Assembly: GCF_030378205.1 (NCBI RefSeq)
Contig: NZ_CP127385.1
Span: 558,001 to 622,000, forward strand
Length of the DNA: 64,000 bases
Direction: 5' to 3'
Origin: Bradyrhizobium sp. NP1
Lineage (GTDB): Bacteria > Pseudomonadota > Alphaproteobacteria > Rhizobiales > Xanthobacteraceae
Positions within the stretch are counted from its first letter, which is position 1, and every line of letters starts with the position of its first letter. The notes below the pieces were generated by a model. That model saw only the letters and a program-made list of their open reading frames with translations, was not told the origin of the DNA and did not search any database. Below are positions 52,312-59,500 of the stretch, one piece after another. The position numbers and the translations under genes are program-made.

Positions 52312-54696
52312 TTGGACCACCAGCAAAAAAGCGACGGCGATAGGCCGCTACTCTCCGACAAGAGCGGCTTCAGAAAATGGGCGGAAGCTGGCTTCCTGTC
52401 TGATCTCTTGCCGATCATCCCGCCGCACGCGAAGATTTCCTCGGGCTCACAGGTCAAAGACCGGCACCGCGGCAAAACCCCCGGAGTGCGGAATTCGGAC
52501 GGCACATGGTCGGGGCTCGGTGGCAAATGGCCCGAAGAGCGGTTTTCAACCGTAGCCGAATGTAAAAAATATATCCTGTGGGGCGCCAGCGTCGGGCTAC
52601 AGGGCCGCAAGTTTCCAGGGCTCGATATCGACGTTGAGAGCGAAGCGATGGCCGGCGCAATCGAGAGCCTGGCCCTTGAGCATTTCGGAATGGCGCCCGT
52701 GCGCGTGCGCGAAGGCTCACCGCGGCGCCTCATGGTGTACCGCGTCGCCGAAGGGCACGACACCATTCGAAAGACGCGCTTGGCGTGGAAAGACGCGCAG
52801 GGCGTGAAGCACGCCGCCGAGCTCCTGGCGTTCGGCCAACAGTATGTTGTTGAGGGCCCGCACCCGAAGGGCGGCGCGTACCTCTGGCGCCACAACGAAA
52901 GCCCGTGCGACTGCGGACCGGCGGAGCTCGCGGAAATCACCAGCGACGCAATCGACGGATTTTTCACGGCGCTGCGGGGGCTGGTGCATAAAAAGGGGTG
53001 GGGCGAAATCCAGAAAGGCGCGCTTGCCGGTTCGGGCGTGCCGAGCACGCGCAAGGGTTTGGACGACGCGTCGCTGTGGGCCTCAAAACCGTCGCTGGTG
53101 CTTGAAGCGTTGCAGGTATGGCCGAACAGCCCCGACACGCTGCCGTCTCACGACGACTTCGTGACTGCGCTAGCGGCGATCAAGGCGGCCCTCGGGCCGA
53201 AGCGGGAAGACTACTATTCGGACGTTCTGGCATGGGCAATGAACAACGACAGCATTCGCCCCGACTACGTGCGCAAGCGCTGGGATAGCATCAACGACGC
53301 GGCGCTTGGCGCGGCCTGGCTGTTTGCCACGGCCAAGGCAACGGGCAAATTCGACGGCGAAGCGCAAGAGGATTTTGACGAAGACGGCGATGCGATGATT
53401 GCGCAGACGCCGCTTGAAAAGATGATTTCGCGCTATGTGTGGGTTCAGCAGCTAGAACGCTATATCGAATTGGAGACGGGCGCCGCGCTTTCGGGCCGCG
53501 CGCTTAACGCTGCCAACGTTCAGATTGCGGCTTTCGGAAACACGGGCGTGAAGAGCGCGGAAGCGCATTTCCAGAACGCGCGCGGCGCGAAGAAAGCGCA
53601 GATTGCCACGTTCCGCCCTGGGCGTCCTGTGCTCATCGAAGATGAAAACCAAAGCGGTGTAAAGGTGCGCGCGGTGAACCTCTGGCGCCCCTCGCCCGTC
53701 GCGCCGCTTGAGGGCGTGACAGACGAAATGGTGGCGCCGTGGCTTGAGCACGTCACCAAGCTTTTCGGTGAGCCTGGCGACCCCGCGCGCGAGCACTTCC
53801 TAAATTTCTTCGGCTTCGTGATGCAGCACCCGGGCGTAAAGATCAACCACGCGCCCGTCATTCTGGGAAACCAGGGCGTAGGTAAAGACACGGTGATAGC
53901 GCCTGTGCTGCGAGCGGCCGGCCGACACAACGTCTCTTTGGTGAAGCCGCAGGAGCTCGCGAGCGAATTCACGCAGTTCCTTCAGGCGCAGATTATTGTG
54001 GTTTCGGAAATGATGAACTTCGCAAAGCGGGAGATTTACAACCAGCTTAAAGACTGGATCGCCGCGCCACCCGACCACGTGGTGATCAACAAGAAAAACC
54101 AGCAGCCGTTCGCCATCCCGAATACACAGACATGGATTTTCTTCACCAACTATGACGACGCCATCGCGCTGGACCCGGACGACCGCCGGTTTTGGGTGCA
54201 TCGCTGCCATCTTGAAGAGCCGCTCCCGGAAACCTACTACACGGCCTTTTATCGCTGGATCAACGAAGAGCAGGGCGCCGCAAAGGTGGCCGGCTGGCTG
54301 AAGAGCCGCGACGTATCCACGTTCAATCCCGGTGCCCGGCCGCCGACAACGGATGCAAAGCAGCAGATGTTGGACCGGGCCCAGCCTCCTGCGCTTAGAT
54401 GGTTGCGCGCCCAATTCGGCGAAGGCGAGCCTATGCACGGGCGCACGATTATCACCGCGGAAGGCCTCATCACCGTTGCCCGAGAAGACTTTGCAGCCCC
54501 CGACGGGATCGACCGCCATGCGGTCGCGGCGCTGAAGGCGGAGGGGTTCAAGGCAGTGCGCCGCGTCAGGATAGGTTCGAAAGTCCGGCAGGTGTGGGCG
54601 AAGGGCAGCGCAGATTTGCTGGCGCAGTTACCGCCCGAGCGGCTCCGTGAGCGCCTTGAAGCCGAAGGCTCACAGACGGAAAGGACCGGAGCATGA
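52312..54696 (+). CDS. Primase-polymerase/helicase fusion, 794 aa
   Basis: The TTG start at 52312 lies a few bases after AGGGAG. Residues about 85-190 form a primase/polymerase-like domain with an acidic metal site (GRKFPGLDIDVESEAMAGAI). Residues about 510-640 form a superfamily 3/DUF5906-type helicase. Its Walker A motif is GNQGVGKDT near residue 519, and later parts include IIVVSEMMNF and FFTNYDDAIALDPDDRRFWV. Such fusions replicate phage satellites and plasmids from their own origin. It is intact and of normal length. Confidence 0.88.
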   Translation: MDHQQKSDGDRPLLSDKSGFRKWAEAGFLSDLLPIIPPHAKISSGSQVKDRHRGKTPGVRNSDGTWSGLGGKWPEERFSTVAECKKYILWGASVGLQGRKFPGLDIDVESEAMAGAIESLALEHFGMAPVRVREGSPRRLMVYRVAEGHDTIRKTRLAWKDAQGVKHAAELLAFGQQYVVEGPHPKGGAYLWRHNESPCDCGPAELAEITSDAIDGFFTALRGLVHKKGWGEIQKGALAGSGVPSTRKGLDDASLWASKPSLVLEALQVWPNSPDTLPSHDDFVTALAAIKAALGPKREDYYSDVLAWAMNNDSIRPDYVRKRWDSINDAALGAAWLFATAKATGKFDGEAQEDFDEDGDAMIAQTPLEKMISRYVWVQQLERYIELETGAALSGRALNAANVQIAAFGNTGVKSAEAHFQNARGAKKAQIATFRPGRPVLIEDENQSGVKVRAVNLWRPSPVAPLEGVTDEMVAPWLEHVTKLFGEPGDPAREHFLNFFGFVMQHPGVKINHAPVILGNQGVGKDTVIAPVLRAAGRHNVSLVKPQELASEFTQFLQAQIIVVSEMMNFAKREIYNQLKDWIAAPPDHVVINKKNQQPFAIPNTQTWIFFTNYDDAIALDPDDRRFWVHRCHLEEPLPETYYTAFYRWINEEQGAAKVAGWLKSRDVSTFNPGARPPTTDAKQQMLDRAQPPALRWLRAQFGEGEPMHGRTIITAEGLITVAREDFAAPDGIDRHAVAALKAEGFKAVRRVRIGSKVRQVWAKGSADLLAQLPPERLRERLEAEGSQTERTGA

Positions 54697-55024
54697 CTGC
54701 CGTCGCGGGTATGAAATTATATCGACCGGAGTTGAGTTTTTGTAAGTCGATGCCGCTCGGGCTTCATTTTGTGCGGGCATGTTCTGCCTCTGTGTGGGCG
54801 AGCCCTCACAGCGTAAGAGTCTATGTTGCAAGCACAATCCATGCTTCTGTTCCGGTGTTCCGGCTATTTTTCAAGTCAGTGATAGAAGCAAATAGGAGGG
54901 TATATAGGCCGGGCCGCTCCGCGGCTGTGATGGCTGACGAAACCCGAGTGCGGATTTTGCCCTCACACCGGAACAGCCTCAAAACGCGGCGTGCTAACAC
55001 GCCCGAACACGCCGGGTGCTCGGC
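54697..55024. promoter_or_regulatory. Noncoding region with long inverted repeat, candidate origin or regulator site
   Basis: CTGTTCCGGTGT (54847-54858) and ACACCGGAACAG (54965-54976) are perfect 12-bp arms 106 bp apart. The left arm is followed by a second TTCCGG, giving TTCCGGTGTTCCGG. The repeats lie right after the primase-helicase gene, where satellites often carry their replication origin. A frame open over most of this region has no protein character. Confidence 0.4.
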
Positions 55025-55375
55025 ATGAATGAAGTCGCCGAGAGAGACACAGGCGGGCGGTGGCTACCCGGCTTCACGCCCAACCCCAGCGGCCGGCCCA
55101 AGATCGTAGAAGAGATCAAGAGCCTTGCGCGCCAACACGCTCCAGAGGCGTTCAAGCGCGTCTGCGAGCTCGTTGGGAGCGAGGATGAGCGGACGGCGCT
55201 CGCCGCGGCTCAAGAAATTCTGAACCGCGCGTATGGGCGCCCGACGCAGGCGATCGAACAGACGGTGGAGTACCCGGACATCAAGCAACTCTACTTGCAG
55301 GCCGTGCAGCTTGCGAACGGCCATAACGCCAAGGTGGTGGAAGGCCGGACTATTGATGGAGAGATCGAATGGTGA
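55025..55375 (+). CDS. DUF5681-family protein, 116 aa
   Basis: GRWLPGFTPNPSGRPKIVEE is the hallmark of DUF5681, found in phage and element genes often next to terminases. The helical core (AFKRVCELVGSEDERTALAA) follows. Its function is not known; a link to packaging or DNA binding is suggested by context in other phages. The ATG at 55025 is one of two close starts (55016). It overlaps the next gene start by 7 bp. Confidence 0.75.
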   Translation: MNEVAERDTGGRWLPGFTPNPSGRPKIVEEIKSLARQHAPEAFKRVCELVGSEDERTALAAAQEILNRAYGRPTQAIEQTVEYPDIKQLYLQAVQLANGHNAKVVEGRTIDGEIEW

Positions 55376-55929
55376 AGCTGTCTGCCACGTCTAACGGCGT
55401 TCCGTTCGAATTCTACTTTCGCGACCCGGTCAAGCGGTCTCTGCAAGACGCTATTGCAAATCTTGGCCCTGCCGGGATGGCAGAGCTTGAAGCGGAGATT
55501 GATCGCCAGCTTGCTGAAGGTATTGCCCAGGCAGAGGCGCGCCGGCCGGGCGCTCTCGCACTCGCGCTTGCCTCACTGGTCGAGGGAGGTAGTAGCCATG
55601 CCTATTCCATCCACCCCGGGATGACTAACGGAACAGATTTGCTGCGCGAGCGCATGGAGGCGAGGGGCGCTCGTTATGACGATGGGCGTACCGCAAAGGC
55701 GGTGTGGCCGGAAATCCGCGATCAAGTCTTGGTGCAGGTTACGCTCTACTTCGCGCGCATCGCCACAGGGGAGCGATTTGCCAGGAGACCGAGCGCCCAT
55801 TCTGCGCGAGGCCACCGGATAGTTGAAAAGCTGTGGTTCATGCTGCGTGCTCTCGACCGGGCTGCGCCCGATCCAACAGGGTATTTCGACCGTTCGATTT
55901 ACGATGCGCGGCCGGAGTTTCGAAAGTGA
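55369..55929 (+). CDS. Unknown protein, 186 aa, paralogue of the next gene
   Basis: The family is not recognised. The C-terminal half (VWPEIRDQVLVQVTLYFARI, then ATGERF) matches the corresponding part of the downstream gene (WPDAREEAAAQMRLCFSRIA), with the same Trp-Pro and F-x-R-I-A positions. The two thus appear to be tandem duplicates that diverged. The stop overlaps the start of the next gene (GTGA). Confidence 0.55.
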   Translation: MVKLSATSNGVPFEFYFRDPVKRSLQDAIANLGPAGMAELEAEIDRQLAEGIAQAEARRPGALALALASLVEGGSSHAYSIHPGMTNGTDLLRERMEARGARYDDGRTAKAVWPEIRDQVLVQVTLYFARIATGERFARRPSAHSARGHRIVEKLWFMLRALDRAAPDPTGYFDRSIYDARPEFRK

Positions 55930-56399
55930 AGATGCCCCCCGACATCGCAACACCGGACTTGGATCGTATTCGCATCACACCGTCGCGCGCCATTGCGCAC
56001 GTGCTTGCTCAATTGAGTCTTGAAGAGCTCGCAGCCTATGAAATGCGAGTTATTGATGTGACCGCCGAAGAGATATCGAGCCACGAACGGAAAGCGCCCG
56101 GATATCTGGCAAGCAGGATCATTGCGCAGGTCGATGAGCGCCCGCTTCTGGCGTGTGCGGTTCCTGCGTACGTGGTAGGCGGTAGGGAGTTTCTTAGTGG
56201 CGGAGAAGGCATTGATTGGCCGGATGCACGCGAGGAAGCCGCGGCGCAGATGAGACTCTGTTTCTCGCGGATTGCAGCGGGGCACCGGCCGCATGTGGTC
56301 GGCCACCCAAGACACGACGTCCGAGTATTGAAGTTGGTGCAGGCATTCTGGTTTTCTTTTTGGATCAAACAACAGGCCGCCCTTGCCCGCGACAACTGA
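55926..56399 (+). CDS. Unknown protein, 157 aa, paralogue of the previous gene
   Basis: The start is GTG at 55926 (overlapping the previous stop) or ATG at 55932. WPDAREEAAAQMRLCFSRIA and QAFWFSFWIKQQAAL align with the C-terminal half of the preceding gene. The N-terminal part differs (LDRIRITPSRAIAHVLAQLS). No family is recognised and no membrane segment is sure. The tandem pair probably shares one role in the element. Confidence 0.55.
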   Translation: MKMPPDIATPDLDRIRITPSRAIAHVLAQLSLEELAAYEMRVIDVTAEEISSHERKAPGYLASRIIAQVDERPLLACAVPAYVVGGREFLSGGEGIDWPDAREEAAAQMRLCFSRIAAGHRPHVVGHPRHDVRVLKLVQAFWFSFWIKQQAALARDN

Positions 56400-56497
56400 A
56401 TGAGCAAGTGCACTTGCTCGAATTGGCGTCTGCTTCCTCAAGGCAGGAAGAGACCTAGGCGCCGCTAACATAGGAGACCAGGACTAAGAAACACAGA

Positions 56498-57538
56498 ATG
56501 GCTGATACCTTCACCGCGTTCCTGAACATGACGCTGCCGGAAATCGGCGCGTCAGACGACACGTGGGGCGATAAGCTCAACGACAATCTTGATATAATCG
56601 ATGCACTGTGCGGCCCCTCGGGCGAAGGAACGCTCATCACCCGGGACGCCAACGACGACGCGCTTGTCACTGGCGTGAGCCTGAAAAAGGCCGCCGGCAA
56701 CGCGCGGCTAATCAAGATCAGGTCGGCGGACTTGTTGCGCTGGGATATCGGCGCCGACGCCACCGCGGAGGGTGGCAGCAACGCCGGCTCGCTCTTCAAG
56801 ATCAACCGCTATGACGATCTTGGCTCGCTGCTCGGAACCTCGCTCACGATCGCGCGCGACACGGGGGCCGTGACGTTTGAGGTTACGCCGAAGGTTGGCG
56901 GTAACGACGTGATCCACAAGGGCAACATTTCGAATATCCCGCTGCCGATCGGCACGCCAATCCCGTGGCTGCTAGATACGCTGCCGTCGTCGGGCTATCT
57001 ATGGATGAATGGTCAAACCGTATCCCGCACGGTCTACTCTGATTTGTTCACTTTGCTGGGGGTCAAGTTTGGGGTCGGCGACGGTTCTACAACATTTGGG
57101 CTGCCCGATTGGCGCGAAGTCGTCCCCGTCGGCAAGAGCACGATGGGCGGGTTGAGCGCACGCGGCCTTGTTACCCATTTGACGCTCACCGATCCGGCCG
57201 CCGCGCCGGTTGGCGAAGCGAAGCACGTCATGGCAACTGGTGAGCTCATCGAGCACGATCATGCCGTGTACCTGAAGGACAACCAGCACACGCATGGAGT
57301 GTCTGGTGGAACCATCGCTGGTACAGGCTCCTACGCATACTCAGCGAACAACATCGCTGGGCCGCAAGGCACTGCGACCATCGTCATCAACAACGCGTCG
57401 TCCAACATCACCATCGGTTCTGTCAGCGGCACGGCCAACGACAACAAGACGGCAAAGGCTGGCAGCGCAACGCCGGCGGGAATGAACGTGATGCAGCCTT
57501 CCACGGTCTGCAATTGGATCATCAAAGCGCTGGCATGA
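56498..57538 (+). CDS. Phage tail-collar domain protein, 346 aa
   Basis: The N-terminal segment (LPEIGASDDTWGDKLNDNLD) is a typical tail-fibre attachment repeat. At about residues 150-215 lies the collar domain (IPWLLDTLPSSGYLWMNGQT, then TTFGLPDWREVVPVGKS). The C-terminus is repetitive and rich in Gly/Thr/Asn. It would be a virion fibre component. Finding it without capsid genes suggests that the element alters a helper's host range, or that this is a relic. Confidence 0.85.
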   Translation: MADTFTAFLNMTLPEIGASDDTWGDKLNDNLDIIDALCGPSGEGTLITRDANDDALVTGVSLKKAAGNARLIKIRSADLLRWDIGADATAEGGSNAGSLFKINRYDDLGSLLGTSLTIARDTGAVTFEVTPKVGGNDVIHKGNISNIPLPIGTPIPWLLDTLPSSGYLWMNGQTVSRTVYSDLFTLLGVKFGVGDGSTTFGLPDWREVVPVGKSTMGGLSARGLVTHLTLTDPAAAPVGEAKHVMATGELIEHDHAVYLKDNQHTHGVSGGTIAGTGSYAYSANNIAGPQGTATIVINNASSNITIGSVSGTANDNKTAKAGSATPAGMNVMQPSTVCNWIIKALA

Positions 57539-57637
57539 CGCTCGACGGCTGAAGAAGGCCCGGCGCGTCGCGCCCATCCGTAGGCCTGACCGCGGGTCCA
57601 CGAACCAGCAGTCGCTTTTGCTTCAGGTTTCATTTAG

Positions 57638-57664
57638 CCTCGCCTGGCATTCCGTTTGGCGAGG
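57638..57664 (+). promoter_or_regulatory. Hairpin that includes the ribosome-binding site of the small membrane gene
   Basis: CCTCGCC (57638-57644) pairs perfectly with GGCGAGG (57658-57664) around a 13-nt loop. The GAGG of the right arm is the apparent ribosome-binding site for ATG 57671. Folding would hide it, so translation may be regulated. This is a structural inference. Confidence 0.45.
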
Positions 57665-57670
57665 TCTCCC

Positions 57671-57943
57671 ATGGATACTCTCGGTCAATTGCTAGAAAAA
57701 CGTATTGAGGCCGAATTTGGCTGGGTACGTCGGACTGAAATCACAGTGCGGGCGTTGGCGTGTCTCGCAGTTTTCCTTGCCGGCTTGGCCCTAGCGATCG
57801 GAGCGTGGCAGCCGACGCCCGAACGCGCGCTCCAATGGACGCTGGCGCTCACGTTTTTGTGGACGAGCGCGCATTTGCTGCGATCAATTGTCGGGGGCTT
57901 GGCTTCACTGAACGAAGCGAAATCGGAGCGGCTTCGTGGGTAG
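57671..57943 (+). CDS. Small membrane protein, 90 aa
   Basis: It begins MDTLGQLLEKRIEAEFGWVR, then has two hydrophobic helices (LACLAVFLAGLALAIGAW and ALQWTLALTFLWTSAHLL) and a short charged end. Holins and small phage membrane proteins have this layout, but no family is recognised. It is the last gene of the element and its stop lies within the first right-end GTGGGTAG site. The start is preceded by the hairpin. Confidence 0.55.
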   Translation: MDTLGQLLEKRIEAEFGWVRRTEITVRALACLAVFLAGLALAIGAWQPTPERALQWTLALTFLWTSAHLLRSIVGGLASLNEAKSERLRG

Positions 57944-57955
57944 ATTTGTGGGTAG
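57935..57955. promoter_or_regulatory. Candidate integrase arm-type sites (right)
   Basis: CGTGGGTAG (57935-57943) and TTTGTGGGTAG (57945-57955) are two closely spaced copies of the sequence found just before the integrase. Their position at the opposite end of the element supports a role in integration and excision. Confidence 0.45.
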
Positions 57956-58435
57956 TTCCGTAAAATCGCCGAAAATGTAAATATCATCAATCAATTAAAA
58001 CGGACACTCTCTCCGCCACTATAAATAAGCTCGCCGTACCTCGAGCTTGGAAAACTGCAAAAATCCCGCGGAATTTGCTCGGCTCTTCGTCCCGGAGAAT
58101 TTGGCTGGCCGCCTCAGTTGCTCTCGATCGGCGCTGGAGAATGGATTTTTCTCCAAAGCCTTCGTACCGTTTCAGTTAGTCCGACACCTGATTTTGTTGA
58201 AATTAGAACGGATTCCAGGCCGCGCGTTTTGAATCCCTCTCCCTGAACCGACAGCATCAGACTACGGTGTGGGATATGCGATCGTTCCGGGCGCGCGATA
58301 TATGCGCAATTTGGCATCCGGCAGCAGCTTCTATGAAGCGCTACGCGGATGCCAAGTTGTGTGCCGGACATCACCTCGTCGCACCATTAAACTTGATGTG
58401 CCGGCTCGGCCGGAGACATCTCAGGTTCCAGAACG
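57956..58435. other. Right junction of the element and gene-poor region
   Basis: CTCTCTCCGCCA at 58007-58018 resembles a tRNA-Ser 3' end without the rest of a tRNA. It could be the right attachment site. From 58020 to 58435 no gene is supported; a frame around 58270-58370 (GYAIVPGARYMRNLASGSSF) is unclear. Confidence 0.4.
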
Positions 58436-59308
58436 GTGGCGGTGTCGACTTCGTCAGTATCCTCGAGCCCGCCTCAGCTCGCGACTCTGAAGTCGAAAGC
58501 ACCTTCGGGCGAGCAGTGGATTCACGAAATCAAATACGACGGCTACCGGGTCCAGATTCATCTGAACCGCGGAAAGAAGAACGCGTATACGCGCAACGGC
58601 CTCGACTGGACGAAACGGTTTTCCACCATTGCCGGCGCGTTCGATATTCCTGGGCGGGCGATCATCGATGGCGAGGTGGTGGTCGTCCGCGATGGCCGAA
58701 CTAATTTCTCCGAATTGCAGGCGGAACTGGCCGCAGGTCGCCAGGATCGTCTGGAGTACTACGTGTTTGATCTGCTATGGCTCGATGGCGAGGACCTCCG
58801 AAAAAGGCCGCAGCTTGAGCGCAAACGTCTGTTGCGAGAACTGTTCGATGAGCACAGCATCGAGCAGCCGATCCATTTCAGCGAGTATCTCATTGGCGAT
58901 GGCCAAAGAATGTTCGAGCACGCCGCCAGGCTGAACTTTGAAGGCATCATCTCAAAGCGAACGGATGCACGGTATCGGTCAGACCGGAACGAGGCCTGGT
59001 TCGAAATCAAAACGGTCCAGAGGGGCGAATTTCCCGTGGTCGGATTCGTCAAAGACCCTTCGGGCGTTGCTGCGCTCTATCTCGGCAAGCGGGAAGGCAA
59101 AGAGCTCATCTATATGGGCAAGGTCGGGACGGGATGGAATCGAACGATCTCCGCTCAAATCCGCAAGCAGCTCGAGACTGTCGTTAGCCTCAGATCCAAG
59201 TTCACGAAACCGGTCCGCAAACTAAAAGCGACCTGGGTCGAGCCGTATTTCGTTGCCGAGATCGAATATCGCGATATCACGTGGGAAGGGCTGTTACGGG
59301 TCCTTTAA
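58436..59308 (+). CDS. ATP-dependent DNA ligase, LigD-type catalytic domain, 290 aa
   Basis: The adenylation motif EIKYDGYR has the catalytic Lys33. Further motifs are GEVVVVRD, EGIISKR and WFEIKTVQRGEF. The OB-fold part follows (LGKREGKELIYMGKVGTGWN). It seals nicks with ATP and is of the type associated with non-homologous end joining, here without a Ku or polymerase domain. GTG at 58436 is the start. At the end, SFKGLSKR-like residues occur in the next frame, so the last few residues may be altered by a one-base shift. Confidence 0.85.
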   Translation: MAVSTSSVSSSPPQLATLKSKAPSGEQWIHEIKYDGYRVQIHLNRGKKNAYTRNGLDWTKRFSTIAGAFDIPGRAIIDGEVVVVRDGRTNFSELQAELAAGRQDRLEYYVFDLLWLDGEDLRKRPQLERKRLLRELFDEHSIEQPIHFSEYLIGDGQRMFEHAARLNFEGIISKRTDARYRSDRNEAWFEIKTVQRGEFPVVGFVKDPSGVAALYLGKREGKELIYMGKVGTGWNRTISAQIRKQLETVVSLRSKFTKPVRKLKATWVEPYFVAEIEYRDITWEGLLRVL

Positions 59309-59500
59309 AGGGCTGTCGAAGCGTTAGGCGTGGAGACGGATGCGCGGCGGATCGGCCATTGGCCGGGTTATTCCATAAACGCCTAGTTTGCGAACGCGTC
59401 AGGTAAACAGAACCTGGTCGGGAGTTTGCCAGCCCGCGGCTGATGTTCCCGCATTGCACTTCCCCTCCGAATCCCTGATTCTCAAGGCGAGGGGCGATTC

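Larger units (their letters stand above)
45664..58018. mobile_element. Phage-satellite-like integrative element
   Basis: The order is: integrase, tiny membrane peptide, three-gene leftward operon, RHH regulator, unknown gene, two AlpA-like regulators, primase-helicase, DUF5681 gene, two paralogous unknown genes, tail-collar gene, small membrane gene. Capsid, portal, large terminase and lysis enzymes are missing. TTGTGGGTA-type sites occur near both ends, and TCCGCCA-bearing tRNA-Ser-like ends occur at about 45664-45673 and 58007-58018. The outer limits are approximate because no exact long direct repeat was found. Confidence 0.65.

Noticed and set aside
54693..55028. Open frame after the primase-helicase (111 codons)
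   Set aside because: Composition is unlike protein, it overlaps the inverted-repeat region, and no domain is seen.
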